Below the pieces are notes generated by a model. That model searched no databases. It was not told the origin of the DNA and was given only the letters and a program-made list of their open reading frames with translations. Below are positions 30,469 through 39,489 of a stretch of 64,000 nt of DNA, piece by piece. The stretch is from a virus: IMG/VR virus record IMGVR_UViG_3300021962_000021, positions 1 to 64,000 of that record. One strand, written 5' to 3'. Numbering within the stretch: the stretch's first letter is position 1; every line of letters starts with the position of its first letter. A program made the position numbers and the translations under genes.

Positions 30469-31133
30469 GAATAGGAATTAATTTAGTTGGAGTTTCGTAT
30501 AACGATGGAAAGGTTGGTAGATATAGAAATTATGAAGATGCATTGGAAGGATTTATGACCAATGTTGTAAATCCGTTGATAGAAGAAGGACATGAACTAT
30601 TTTCATATCTATACACATATGATTCTCCAAAAAGAGAAGATATTATAAAAACTTACAATCCAGTTAAATCAACATTTTTAGACCCAAATTATAATAAAAT
30701 GGGTGGCGGCGATGTTATTGAAAATCAAATGAAAATAATATCTTTAACATACATCAATGCATTAAATGAATTAGTTGATGAAAAGTTGGATTTAGTTATT
30801 TCAACTAGATTTGATATTTCATTTAATATAAATCCATTTAAAGAATTTAATTTTGAAATTGATAAATTCAATTTTCTATTTAGAGAACCTATAATGAAAA
30901 CATTGCCATTAGTATGTGATACATTTTATGTTTTTCCACATTCAATGACAAATGATTTTATACAAGCAATTATAGATATGGAAACAAACCCATATCAAGG
31001 TGTAAATATTGCAATGCATAATATGTTGAGACCTATACAAAAAATAGTTGGAGAAGATAAAGTTAAATATGTTTGTGATGAATATTATTCTAGTTTAGAA
31101 AATCCATTTTATAAATTAACAAGACATGGCTAA
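30465..31133 (+). CDS. glycosyltransferase-like protein
   Basis: A 222-residue protein with LVISTRFDISFN (about 108-119) at the place where its relative at 28.1 kb has RSRYDLGG, so both are probably members of one GT-A-like family. NAMHNMLRPIQKIV-type helices follow. It overlaps the preceding methyltransferase (ATGA) and the following gene by 8 bases. Activity inferred from context only. Confidence 0.45.
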   Translation: MRIGINLVGVSYNDGKVGRYRNYEDALEGFMTNVVNPLIEEGHELFSYLYTYDSPKREDIIKTYNPVKSTFLDPNYNKMGGGDVIENQMKIISLTYINALNELVDEKLDLVISTRFDISFNINPFKEFNFEIDKFNFLFREPIMKTLPLVCDTFYVFPHSMTNDFIQAIIDMETNPYQGVNIAMHNMLRPIQKIVGEDKVKYVCDEYYSSLENPFYKLTRHG

Positions 31134-31917
31134 TTGGTTAAACGCATATTTGTGGGGATATAAAAATTGGGAAGCTGCTGACCATGCTTTTCGTAAATTT
31201 AAAGAATTTTATCCAGAAGGCGATATATTCATTAAAGTAGATGATGGTGGTGATTTTGAAAACTATAAAAAGGTTGCAGAAAAGTGGAATGCTGATATTT
31301 CAAAAAATCCATTTCAAATAGGTTATCCTGGAAATCATCAACAACATAATGTTGGTAGAGATTGTTGGCCAAAAGATAATGCATTTTTATGGTGCGACAA
31401 CATATATTGGACTTGTAAAAAATCGGACTCAAAATTTCTAATAGTATTGGAAGAAGATAGTTTTATTCTTAAACCAATCAGTATTATCAAACAATGTGAA
31501 TTTGGTATTGCTGGATTTGAATATAATACAAATGTTATTCCACAATATTTAATGGATATAGTTAATCAATTGGGTGGTAATACCGATATACCGTTAAATA
31601 TATTTGGTAGAAAAGGATATGGTGCAGGTGGAGGATTTATTATAGATTGTGATAAGTGGTGTAAGAGTTGGGAAAAATTTAGACCTGTATTAGAATTAAA
31701 TTACGATATGATTTCATCTTATGAAAAATTGATAGGATGGTCGGATTGTTTGGCACAACTTACTATAATGGTAGGTGGATATGAAGTTTTACAAAATCCA
31801 AATCATGTACAAGCTTGGTATCACGAAAGACCGGATTTATATCCAAACTATACACATTGGAGAGATTATGAGATTGCAGATTATGTAAAAGATATTGAAA
31901 TAATAAAAGGATTATAA
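31126..31917 (+). CDS. glycosyltransferase-like protein (GT-A)
   Basis: A 263-residue protein. FLIVLEEDSFILKPI (about 103-117) supplies the acidic metal-binding site, and GRKGYGAGGGFIIDCDKW plus the WSDCLAQLTIMVGG helix resemble the second half of GT-A enzymes acting on protein or capsule glycans. The N-terminus NAYLWGYKNWEAADHAF is a Rossmann-like start. It shares a TAATG junction with the next gene. Confidence 0.55.
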   Translation: MANWLNAYLWGYKNWEAADHAFRKFKEFYPEGDIFIKVDDGGDFENYKKVAEKWNADISKNPFQIGYPGNHQQHNVGRDCWPKDNAFLWCDNIYWTCKKSDSKFLIVLEEDSFILKPISIIKQCEFGIAGFEYNTNVIPQYLMDIVNQLGGNTDIPLNIFGRKGYGAGGGFIIDCDKWCKSWEKFRPVLELNYDMISSYEKLIGWSDCLAQLTIMVGGYEVLQNPNHVQAWYHERPDLYPNYTHWRDYEIADYVKDIEIIKGL

Positions 31918-32711
31918 TGAAATACACAATAGTAGGTTGTATAACAAAATATGGAGTAGATGATATCAAACCATATGTTGAGTCGATTAAACAAAGTGGA
32001 TTCAATGGTGATAAGATAATGTTGGTTTATGATGTTTCTGGAGAAGTATTAGATTACTTAATGGAAAATGATTGGTTAATTGCACAGGGACAATTACAAG
32101 AACATATCATTCTACAAAGATTTAGAGATATGTATGCACTTTTACACGCATCGAGAACGGATGTAATAATTTGGACTGATGTGAAAGATGTTATATTTCA
32201 AAAAGACCCAACGGAATGGTTGAATAAATGGATGAGACGAGATATACTTGCATTTAGTGAATGTGTTAGATTAAAAGATGACCCATGGGCTTGTGTAAAT
32301 AGTGGAACAACATTTCCAATGGAATGGGAATATGGAATAAAAGAAGAAATCAGCTATTGTGCAGGAACTATTGTTGGTAAAAGAGAAGCAATGAGAGATT
32401 TGTTTATTGACATTTATAGATGGAGTAAAACAACTGCAAACCCAGAACAACTTTCTGACCAAGCTGCATATAATGTTTTATTGAGATTAGACCATTATAA
32501 ACATAGTGTAGAGTTTGTAGAACAAGAAAGAGGATTTGCAACACAATTAGGAACGGTTTGGATAAATAAAGATAAGTTTTCATTAACCGAACCAACACCA
32601 ATGTTTAAAGATGGTAAATTCTACAATCAAAAAGGTGATGAATTTACAATAGTTCATCAATACGATAGAGACCCACAAATTAAAAAAGAAATTTATGAAA
32701 GGTATAATTAG
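31917..32711 (+). CDS. nucleotide-diphospho-sugar transferase-like protein
   Basis: A 264-residue protein with IIWTDVKDVIFQKDPTEWL (about 84-102), a DxxD-type metal site that defines a GT-A-like family, and SYCAGTIVGKREAM, then SDQAAYNVLL, for acceptor binding. Similar proteins are found in plant and bacterial glycan pathways. It overlaps the following gene by 17 bases. The target is unknown. Confidence 0.65.
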   Translation: MKYTIVGCITKYGVDDIKPYVESIKQSGFNGDKIMLVYDVSGEVLDYLMENDWLIAQGQLQEHIILQRFRDMYALLHASRTDVIIWTDVKDVIFQKDPTEWLNKWMRRDILAFSECVRLKDDPWACVNSGTTFPMEWEYGIKEEISYCAGTIVGKREAMRDLFIDIYRWSKTTANPEQLSDQAAYNVLLRLDHYKHSVEFVEQERGFATQLGTVWINKDKFSLTEPTPMFKDGKFYNQKGDEFTIVHQYDRDPQIKKEIYERYN

Positions 32712-33585
32712 TATATTTGCACTTCCACAAGAATTGGAAGATTTGGCATTAACATTGGAAAGATTAAAAAGAAATTCGGCTTACATAGATAAATCCGTAG
32801 AATACAAAATAGATTTAACACTATCTTTATCGGATGAATTAACCGATTGGGAAAATTCTAAATTACCGAAAGAGTATTTTAGAGATAGAGCAACGGAATT
32901 GTGTGATAAGTATTTAGATTGGGGTGAATATGTATTGAGATTTGATAACAACTCAACAATATTAGGATGTGTTTCTCAAAGAAGAATGAGCTTGAAAAAC
33001 TATTCAGATGCCGATTTTTTTATTTGGTTAGATACGGATATTGTATTTAAAGATACTACATTATATTACATAACATCCGCATATCAAATGATAAAGAGTT
33101 CTGGAATGGATATGTTTATAGTGACTCCACAATTTGTAAAACAATGGGATAATACTTGGGACATAATTACTAATAAAAATTATTGGAATAAACCAATTAA
33201 TTATCATTTAGAATGCGACATATATCAAGAAGGATTACCACAATTAGAAGAAGTGGAAATCACACAAATAAATCAATTAAAATTTGCCGGTGGTTGGTTT
33301 ACATTAATATCAAAACCTTTATTGGATAGAATTGGTATACCCGAATCATTTGGACACTATGGATTGGAAGATACATTTGTTATGGCATGTGGTATGGTTA
33401 TGGCGCAAAACGGAGAAAATGTAGGTCAATTTGTAATGGAAAATTTAATTGTAGGTGAAAATCATAAGAACAGACCAAATCAATCTATAAAACAATATTT
33501 ATCATTAAGGGATAGAAAAGATGAGTTTAAAAAAATAGCTCATTCAAATTGGGAATCGGAAATTAATAAATTTATTCAAAAATGA
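32695..33585 (+). CDS. GT2-like glycosyltransferase
   Basis: A 296-residue GT-A protein. FFIWLDTDIVFKDTTLYYI (about 104-122) contains the DxD site, and KFAGGWFTLISKPLL, with SFGHYGLEDTFVM, matches the acceptor-site part with the ED motif typical of GT2. It ends with a basic helix. It overlaps the next gene by 4 bases. Confidence 0.68.
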   Translation: MKGIISIFALPQELEDLALTLERLKRNSAYIDKSVEYKIDLTLSLSDELTDWENSKLPKEYFRDRATELCDKYLDWGEYVLRFDNNSTILGCVSQRRMSLKNYSDADFFIWLDTDIVFKDTTLYYITSAYQMIKSSGMDMFIVTPQFVKQWDNTWDIITNKNYWNKPINYHLECDIYQEGLPQLEEVEITQINQLKFAGGWFTLISKPLLDRIGIPESFGHYGLEDTFVMACGMVMAQNGENVGQFVMENLIVGENHKNRPNQSIKQYLSLRDRKDEFKKIAHSNWESEINKFIQK

Positions 33586-34289
33586 CAATAGAACAATCAA
33601 AGGAAAAATTAAAAAAAAGTGGTTTTACTTATTTTAATTTAAAAGATTTTGATGAAAACGAATATCAGAAATTGGAAGTATTAAAATGTAATGATACTAC
33701 CAATTTTCAAAAACATATGACATCTTTTAGAGGTGATGCGTTATATAATTCAAAACCTGATGGTAAAAATTCAATTTGTGTAAATGATGATTTTACAACA
33801 TTTGAAAATGCAAATCTTAAAAAAAATGAAATAATAGTAAATAGTAAAAAGTTTGCACAATTATGGTTTTTTAGAGGATTGAGTAGAGTATTAGAAGATG
33901 CAAATCTTAAATATTCTTTAAACGAATATGATTCATTGGTAAAAAAGATAATTGATTTTTATTTTGATATGAATCCTATGCAAGAATATTCATCACCAAG
34001 TAGTATAACATATTATAATAATAATTGTTTGTTAGAAAATCATTCTGATGGAACGGGTACCGGTAGAATATGTGCATTACTTATTTATTTAAATGAAACA
34101 TATAGTGAAGAAGATGGTGGAATTTTAATATTAAACAATACGGATAAAGTGATTCCAACATTTGGAACCGTTGCTATTATTGATTTACAATCATTCGATA
34201 TACCACATATGGTTACGGAAGTAGTGGGTGGAATTGGTAGATATGCAATATTATCTTTTGTGAGAAAAAAAGAAGATGAGTTTAAATAA
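33582..34289 (+). CDS. 2-oxoglutarate/Fe(II) oxygenase
   Basis: A 235-residue protein of the prolyl-hydroxylase type. LENHSDG (about 153-159) provides the HxD iron ligands, DIPHMV (about 206-211) the distal His, and RYAILSF (about 220) the 2-oxoglutarate-binding Arg. Such enzymes hydroxylate proteins, sugars or nucleobases. It closes the sugar island, so sugar or virion-protein hydroxylation is possible. T4-like cyanophages often carry several such oxygenases of unknown target. Confidence 0.8.
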   Translation: MTIEQSKEKLKKSGFTYFNLKDFDENEYQKLEVLKCNDTTNFQKHMTSFRGDALYNSKPDGKNSICVNDDFTTFENANLKKNEIIVNSKKFAQLWFFRGLSRVLEDANLKYSLNEYDSLVKKIIDFYFDMNPMQEYSSPSSITYYNNNCLLENHSDGTGTGRICALLIYLNETYSEEDGGILILNNTDKVIPTFGTVAIIDLQSFDIPHMVTEVVGGIGRYAILSFVRKKEDEFK

Positions 34290-34330
34290 AATTTTCAATA
34301 TTTATATCAGTATATACAACAAAATATAAT

Positions 34331-34714
34331 ATGAAATTTGAAGTAACTCATCCGAAAATTTGGAAAAAATTGGCAGAAAAACAAATGCCAATGAAAAATA
34401 AACTCAAAATTTACGAAAAACTTGGTGGAGCATATCGTTTGGGAGAAAATGGTGGAGAGCAAGTATTCAATAAAATGACCGAATTGCTTAAACACAAAGC
34501 AAACGAAGAAAATTCTGGTGGTGACCACGAAGTTGGTATGGCTATGGGTCAATTAGAAGATATAATGAAAAACGCAACCGAACTTAAAGGTAAAATCGGA
34601 ACACAAGAGAAAAATCTTCCAGGTTGGATTACAGACCATATTTCACAGGCAATGCAATTTATTAATCAAGCTAACACCGGCTATCACGAATTAGGTGATA
34701 AGGGAGAAAAATAA
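34331..34714 (+). CDS. phage protein of unknown function
   Basis: A 127-residue helical protein with VFNKMTELLKHKANEEN and a C-terminal segment LPGWITDHISQAMQFINQA. A WI-DHI-QA pattern is common in small proteins encoded beside virion genes of T4-like phages. I cannot name the family. A 41-base gap precedes it, and its stop overlaps the next gene (TAATG). Confidence 0.5.
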   Translation: MKFEVTHPKIWKKLAEKQMPMKNKLKIYEKLGGAYRLGENGGEQVFNKMTELLKHKANEENSGGDHEVGMAMGQLEDIMKNATELKGKIGTQEKNLPGWITDHISQAMQFINQANTGYHELGDKGEK

Positions 34715-35028
34715 TGGAAAATATATATTCAGTATTAATTACGGCAATTTCGGTATTAGGTGGAACAACCGCTTTTCGTTTTTATGAAAAGAGAGCAATG
34801 CGTAAAGAAAGAGATGATGAATTCATCAGACATGATTGTAAAGACCGTATCGCAAAGTTAGAAGCATTATTAGCTCAATCATCTAAAGAAAAGGATGAAA
34901 TGAGAAATATGATTTTAGATTTAACAAAGCAAGTAGCAGCTTTGACTGTTAAAGTAGAATTTCTTACAAGAGAAAATGAAGAACTTTCTAAAAAAGCTAA
35001 ACCAAAAAAGACATTATTGAATGGTTAA
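34714..35028 (+). CDS. membrane-anchored coiled-coil protein
   Basis: A 104-residue protein with one N-terminal membrane segment (YSVLITAISVLGGTTAF) followed by a long charged coiled coil (about 45-95) and a Lys-rich end. The layout resembles an inner-membrane spanin or a structural anchor, but there is no lipoprotein partner next to it. Function unresolved. It overlaps the next gene by 8 bases. Confidence 0.5.
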   Translation: MENIYSVLITAISVLGGTTAFRFYEKRAMRKERDDEFIRHDCKDRIAKLEALLAQSSKEKDEMRNMILDLTKQVAALTVKVEFLTRENEELSKKAKPKKTLLNG

Positions 35029-35866
35029 GAACGGATTTATAGAAGGATTATGGAATGGAATGAAAGTTGAATTTGGAAAAATTTACAACAATCCATTTGT
35101 TAATGCCTTTAAACCAATACAAGAAGCGGAAAGCAAAAAATTAAGAGTATTTGATTTTGATGATACTTTGGTAAAAACAAAATCTCACATATATGTTAAA
35201 CATGGTGATGGTAAAGAATCAAAATTAACACCGGGTGAATATGCCGTTTATGAACCAAAATCAGATGATAAGTTTGATTTTTCTGATTTTGAAAAAGTAA
35301 AACAACCACAAGAAATAAAAGGAATTACCAAATTATTAAAGACGGTAGCAAAATCCGAAGGAGAAAGAAAGGTTGTAATACTTACTGCAAGAAGTGCATA
35401 TAAACCAGTTAAAGATTACTTAAAAGATATTGGATTGGAAGGAATATATGTTATAGCATTGGGCGATTCTGACCCACAAAAGAAAGCAGATTGGATAGAG
35501 GATAAAATTAAAAAAGGATATGATGATGTTTTCTTCATTGATGATTCTCACAAAAACGTAACAGCTGTGAGTAAATTAAAAGAAAAATATCCTAATATAA
35601 AAATGAAAGTTCAGCACGTAAAGCACGAAACACCTGAACTTCCAAAAAATACATTTAAAAAATCAGAAAAAGATACTCCAATGCCAACCAAAAAATCAGA
35701 ACCAAAAGGAAATGATATGAGTTTAAAATCGTTATTACCAAAAGATTTGGATAAAAAGATTAAAAATCCAGATACTGATAAAATGATTAAAATAAGTTCA
35801 GCATTAAAATACGATAAAAATACAAAAGCATTTAAAGCAGCGCAATTCGCATTAAAAAAGAAATAA
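35021..35866 (+). CDS. HAD-like phosphatase with basic C-terminal tail
   Basis: A 281-residue protein. LRVFDFDDTLVKT (about 41-53) holds the catalytic aspartates, VILTARSAYKPV is motif II with Arg as in polynucleotide kinase phosphatases, and DVFFIDDSHKNVTAV is motif IV. The C-terminal 80 residues are Lys/Pro-rich and end with a small helical basic repeat. Nucleic-acid or nucleotide 5'/3'-phosphate is the likely substrate. The first 38 residues are an extra N-terminal segment. Confidence 0.68.
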   Translation: MVKNGFIEGLWNGMKVEFGKIYNNPFVNAFKPIQEAESKKLRVFDFDDTLVKTKSHIYVKHGDGKESKLTPGEYAVYEPKSDDKFDFSDFEKVKQPQEIKGITKLLKTVAKSEGERKVVILTARSAYKPVKDYLKDIGLEGIYVIALGDSDPQKKADWIEDKIKKGYDDVFFIDDSHKNVTAVSKLKEKYPNIKMKVQHVKHETPELPKNTFKKSEKDTPMPTKKSEPKGNDMSLKSLLPKDLDKKIKNPDTDKMIKISSALKYDKNTKAFKAAQFALKKK

Positions 35867-35869
35867 GTT

Positions 35870-36277
35870 ATGTCACATATTTTATTAAAAGAATTATTAT
35901 CAGACCTTTTTTCTGAAAAGGAAAAAAAAGGAATAATGCCAGAAGAAGAATGGAAAAATTTAGATGATGATAATAGTACTGAAAATATTCAAAAGAAAAT
36001 AAAATATGTTAGAGGATTATCCGATGAATGCAGAAAATATGCTATGGAAAATCATAGTGATTGGAAACATGATGTTGGTAGTGGTAGAGTTAGTGGATTA
36101 AAAATACATCCAGATTTACAAAAGAAAATTGAAGAAGAAGGATTACCATCCGGATTTAGTATGGGTGTAGATAAAAATGGATATTATATACATACGCATA
36201 GAGCAAGAAGTAAATCAAGAACAAATCCAGCTGGTTTCACACATAAAGAAATTAAATTTGTAGATAGTACCGGATAA
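35870..36277 (+). CDS. phage protein of unknown function
   Basis: A 135-residue protein. The N-terminus (MSHILLKELLSDLFSE) resembles the leader-like starts seen in two other proteins here. The remainder contains SGLKIHPDLQKKIEEEGLPSG and a basic C-terminus with YYIHTHRARSKSR. No family recognised. It follows the HAD gene by 3 bases. Confidence 0.45.
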   Translation: MSHILLKELLSDLFSEKEKKGIMPEEEWKNLDDDNSTENIQKKIKYVRGLSDECRKYAMENHSDWKHDVGSGRVSGLKIHPDLQKKIEEEGLPSGFSMGVDKNGYYIHTHRARSKSRTNPAGFTHKEIKFVDSTG

Positions 36278-36296
36278 TATAAAATAAAAATAAGTT

Positions 36297-36743
36297 ATGA
36301 TATACCTTTTTACAGGTCAGCCAGGAAGTGGTAAAACTACATTGGCAAAAAAATTACAAACGTGGTTACAAACCGATAAGAAGAATTGGAGAAAATCCGT
36401 ATTTCATATTGACGGAGACCAATTAAGAGAATTGTTTCCAAATACAGATTATTCAAAGGAAGGTAGATATAAAAACATCAATAAAGCATTTGATATTGCA
36501 AAATATTTGGATAGTTGTGGTAATGATGTTGTTATTAGTTTAGTTTCACCATATAGAGAGTTAAGAGAAAAATTCAAATCGGAATGCAAGGTGCAAGAAA
36601 TCTACTGTCACACAAAAAAGATGAGAGGTAGAGAAGATAAATTTGCATTAGATTACGAACCACCTATTGAATTTTTTGTAAATTTAGATACATCTGATAA
36701 TCCAGAAAACACATTTAATAAGCTAATAAAAATATTAGTTTGA
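36297..36743 (+). CDS. adenylylsulfate (APS) kinase-like protein
   Basis: A 148-residue P-loop kinase: FTGQPGSGKTTLA (Walker A), VFHIDGDQLRELF, YSKEGRYKNINKAFDIAKYL and VVISLVSPYRELRE are the successive APS-kinase motifs (the last contains the SPY-R substrate loop). APS kinase makes PAPS, the donor for sulfation. It is somewhat shorter than the bacterial CysC of about 200 residues. No sulfotransferase is recognised nearby, so another small substrate is possible. Confidence 0.75.
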   Translation: MIYLFTGQPGSGKTTLAKKLQTWLQTDKKNWRKSVFHIDGDQLRELFPNTDYSKEGRYKNINKAFDIAKYLDSCGNDVVISLVSPYRELREKFKSECKVQEIYCHTKKMRGREDKFALDYEPPIEFFVNLDTSDNPENTFNKLIKILV

Positions 36744-36775
36744 TATACTTATTAGTATAATTAAATGTTAATAGT

Positions 36776-37363
36776 ATGGAACAAATAGAAGAAAGTTTTT
36801 TTCCAAATCTGGAAGATAAACCAAAGGGGAAACGTGGTGTCGGTGCAAAACCACTACTAGAATCTCAAATAAAAGCAGCACAAGAAAAATCACAATCAGC
36901 ATTTGAAGCAGCAAGATTATTGGGTGTATCATATAACACTTATAAAAAATATGCGAAATTATATGGTATTTTTGAAGATTTAAAAAATCCATATGGAATT
37001 GGAATTCATAAAGCAAAAAAGATAAAAAATAAAAAATATCACATTGATGATTTAATTGCAGGAAAGCATTTAAGATATCCTCTTCACAAATTTAAAAATA
37101 AACTATTTGATAGTGGATATGTTCCAAAAGTTTGTGGAAGTTGTGGATTTAGTGAAGAAAGAATTACAGATGGTAAAATGCCATTACTTATAGATTTTTT
37201 AGATGGTAATTTAAATAATAGAAAATTAGATAATATTAGACCACTTTGTTACAATTGTTTTTTCCTATTAGTAGGTGAAAGAAATGTAAAAAATTGGTAT
37301 GAAGAAAACGGAATGCCAGATGAAGAAGAAAATATACAGGAGCAAAGTTCCATTCAGGATTAG
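36776..37363 (+). CDS. HNH-like zinc protein with degenerate active site
   Basis: A 195-residue protein. The N-terminal half has an HTH-like stretch (AFEAARLLGVSYNTYKKYAKLYG). The C-terminal half has CGSCGF, then LIDFLDGNLNNRKLDNIRPLCYNC, the frame of an HNH nuclease, but the first His is replaced by Asp and the last His after CYNC by Phe. It is probably a DNA-binding protein rather than an active nuclease. It overlaps the GHMP kinase gene by 44 bases. Confidence 0.6.
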   Translation: MEQIEESFFPNLEDKPKGKRGVGAKPLLESQIKAAQEKSQSAFEAARLLGVSYNTYKKYAKLYGIFEDLKNPYGIGIHKAKKIKNKKYHIDDLIAGKHLRYPLHKFKNKLFDSGYVPKVCGSCGFSEERITDGKMPLLIDFLDGNLNNRKLDNIRPLCYNCFFLLVGERNVKNWYEENGMPDEEENIQEQSSIQD

Positions 37364-38354
37364 TTTCGGTGGTGGTGGAACAGACATGCCCGATTATTGT
37401 AAATATCATACGGGTGCAGTAATCAATACTACCATTCGTTTATTTACACATACATCTCTACAATTACGAGATGATAATAAAGTTACATTTAAATGGGTAA
37501 ATAAGGATGAATATGAGGAGCATGAGTTTAGTAGTTGGTTGGATTGTTCTTATGGATTAAAACTCTTTAAAGCAACTCACAATCACATATTTACACGCTT
37601 TCAATTAGACCCAATTGGTTACGATATAGTGACCAATCAAGATGTTCCAACTGGTAGTGGATTGGGAACATCATCTACTCTAATTGTTTCTCTTATTGGA
37701 GTGTATATGGAATTATTCAATCTACCATTGGGAGAATATGATATTGCTGAAATGGCAATTCAAATTGAAAGAGTTGAATTAAAAGAAAATGGTGGTAAGC
37801 AAGACCAATACGCAGCTGCATTTGGCGGATTCAATTATATGGAATTCAAAGGAGATGATGTTATCGTAAATCCACTTCGTATCAAAGATAGTGTACAAGA
37901 TGAATTAGAAAACAATGTTGTTCTTTATTTTACAAACTTTACAAGGAAAAGTTCGGATGTGTTGGAAGAGCAAGTAAAGAAAATGAAAGAACAAAACAAA
38001 ACATCAACATTATCATTACATGCATTGGTAGAGCAAGCAAAGTTGATAAAAGATTGCTTAATCAAAGGAAACATAGATGACTTGGGTGAAATATTGGATT
38101 ACGGATTTCAGCAAAAGAAAATGTTGGCAAAAGGAATAAGCACTCCTGAAATAGAATTATTATATGAAACTGCACTAAAAGCAGGTGCAACCGGTGGGAA
38201 AATAAGTGGTGCCGGCGGTGGTGGATTTATGTTTTTCTATTGTCCTAATAATACAAAATATGATGTAATAAAAGCATTGGATAAATTAAAAATGGGTTAT
38301 CATCAACCATTTACTTGGAATAAATTTGGATTAAGAACTTGGCAAATTGGATAA
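37320..38354 (+). CDS. GHMP kinase, heptose-7-phosphate kinase (HddA)-like
   Basis: A 344-residue GHMP kinase. VPFRISFGGGGTDMPDY at the N-terminus is characteristic of the HddA type, which phosphorylates D-glycero-D-manno-heptose 7-phosphate. PTGSGLGTSSTL (about 109-120) is the ATP loop and KISGAGGGGFMFF (about 293-305) the third motif. I start at the ATG at 37320, where MKKKIYRSKVPFR aligns with family starts; an upstream ATG at 37299 is less likely. Together with the HAD-nucleotidyltransferase and the cytidylyltransferase it could build an activated heptose-like sugar. Confidence 0.82.
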   Translation: MKKKIYRSKVPFRISFGGGGTDMPDYCKYHTGAVINTTIRLFTHTSLQLRDDNKVTFKWVNKDEYEEHEFSSWLDCSYGLKLFKATHNHIFTRFQLDPIGYDIVTNQDVPTGSGLGTSSTLIVSLIGVYMELFNLPLGEYDIAEMAIQIERVELKENGGKQDQYAAAFGGFNYMEFKGDDVIVNPLRIKDSVQDELENNVVLYFTNFTRKSSDVLEEQVKKMKEQNKTSTLSLHALVEQAKLIKDCLIKGNIDDLGEILDYGFQQKKMLAKGISTPEIELLYETALKAGATGGKISGAGGGGFMFFYCPNNTKYDVIKALDKLKMGYHQPFTWNKFGLRTWQIG

Positions 38355-38369
38355 TTTTACTTATATTTA
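38338..38369 (+). promoter_or_regulatory. promoter of the iscU operon
   Basis: CTTG (38338-38341), a 20-base spacer and TATATTTA (38362-38369) precede iscU by about 20 bases. The -33 element lies within the last codons of the GHMP kinase gene. The -33 match is one base off TTTG. Confidence 0.5.
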
Positions 38370-38388
38370 TAAAAGTAAATAAGATAAT

Positions 38389-38799
38389 ATGGCATATAGT
38401 GACAAAGTTTTAGACCACTATTCAAATCCTAAAAATGTAGGAACTTTGGACAAATCTAAAAATAATGTAGGAACAGGATTGGTAGGTGCTCCAGAGTGTG
38501 GTGATGTAATGAGATTACAAATTGAAGTAAACAATAATATCATAACCGATGCAAAATTTAAAACATTTGGTTGTGGTTCAGCAATTGCAGCAAGTTCTTT
38601 AGCAACCGAATGGTTGAAAGGAAAAAGTTTGGATGAAGCCGTAACGATTGATAATATGGATTTGGTAGAAGAATTAAACCTACCACCAGTTAAGATACAT
38701 TGTTCGGTATTGGCAGAAGATGCAATCAAATCTGCAATCAATGATTATAGAAAAAAACAAGGATTAGAAGAATTAGTTTTTGAAGAATCACACATATGA
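38389..38799 (+). CDS. iscU: IscU-type Fe-S cluster scaffold
   Basis: A 136-residue protein with the three scaffold cysteines C37 (APECGD, with D39), C62 (FGCGSA) and C105 (KIHCSVLA), and the LPPVK motif (98-102) that binds the HscA chaperone in bacteria. IscU assembles 2Fe-2S and 4Fe-4S clusters using sulfur from a cysteine desulfurase, which is not encoded here and would have to be the host's. It is followed by iscA with a 4-base ATGA overlap. A complete scaffold in a phage is uncommon. Confidence 0.93.
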   Translation: MAYSDKVLDHYSNPKNVGTLDKSKNNVGTGLVGAPECGDVMRLQIEVNNNIITDAKFKTFGCGSAIAASSLATEWLKGKSLDEAVTIDNMDLVEELNLPPVKIHCSVLAEDAIKSAINDYRKKQGLEELVFEESHI

Positions 38800-39119
38800 T
38801 TACAGTCACAGAAACAGCAGCAAAAAAAGTAAAATCATTAATTGAAGAAAGTGGTTTTAAAACACCTTATTTAAGAGTATCCGTTAGGGGTGGTGGGTGT
38901 AGTGGATTATCTTATGACCTTTCATTTGATACCGAACAACAACCAAACGATACCCTTGCAGAAGATAAAGGTGTAAAAATTTTAGTAGATAATAAATCGT
39001 TACTATACTTATTCGGCACTGAATTGGAATTTTCAGATGGTTTAAATGGTAAGGGTTTTCAATTTATAAACCCCAACGCTAGCCGAACTTGTGGATGTGG
39101 GGAAAGTTTTGCAGTATGA
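38796..39119 (+). CDS. iscA: IscA/ErpA-type Fe-S carrier (HesB family)
   Basis: A 107-residue A-type carrier with C35 in GGGCSGLSY and the C-terminal pair C99/C101 in RTCGCGESF, exactly the conserved triad of IscA/ErpA. It accepts a cluster from IscU and passes it to client enzymes. Candidate clients encoded here are the two-cluster ferredoxin at 42.8 kb and possibly the Cas4-like nuclease at 18.5 kb. It overlaps iscU and the cupin gene as ATGA. Confidence 0.93.
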   Translation: MITVTETAAKKVKSLIEESGFKTPYLRVSVRGGGCSGLSYDLSFDTEQQPNDTLAEDKGVKILVDNKSLLYLFGTELEFSDGLNGKGFQFINPNASRTCGCGESFAV

Positions 39120-39487
39120 TAACTAAACCAGTAAGAGTAGAAAAAAAATGGGGTTACGAATTATGGATTCACAATGACCCTCAATATTGTGGAAAACTAT
39201 TAGTATTCCCACAATCGGGTAATCATTTTTCAATGCATTATCACATGATTAAAAACGAAACTTGGTATATCCAAAGTGGAAGTTTTGAATTTCATTACAT
39301 TGATACCGAACATGGAAAACGTGTTAGAAATATACTTAAAACGGGCGATGTTGTTTATATTGAAAAAGGTAAACCACACCAATTGGTCGCAATGGAAGAT
39401 AATTCGGTAGTATTTGAAGTATCTACGGAACACTTTGATAGTGATTCATATAGAATTTACAGAGAATCACATTATGATTTAAAATAA
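39116..39487 (+). CDS. cupin protein, mannose-6-phosphate isomerase C-terminal-like
   Basis: A 123-residue single-cupin protein. VRVEKKWGYELWIHN at the start, FSMHYHMIKNETWYI (metal His residues), then a GDVVYIEKGKPHQLVA strand, resemble the cupin of type II phosphomannose isomerases. WGYE in the N-terminus is typical of this sugar-linked group. I start at ATG 39116 (ATGA with the iscA stop). It may be an isomerase or epimerase for sugar phosphates; the substrate is inferred. Confidence 0.75.
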   Translation: MITKPVRVEKKWGYELWIHNDPQYCGKLLVFPQSGNHFSMHYHMIKNETWYIQSGSFEFHYIDTEHGKRVRNILKTGDVVYIEKGKPHQLVAMEDNSVVFEVSTEHFDSDSYRIYRESHYDLK

Positions 39488-39489
39488 TT

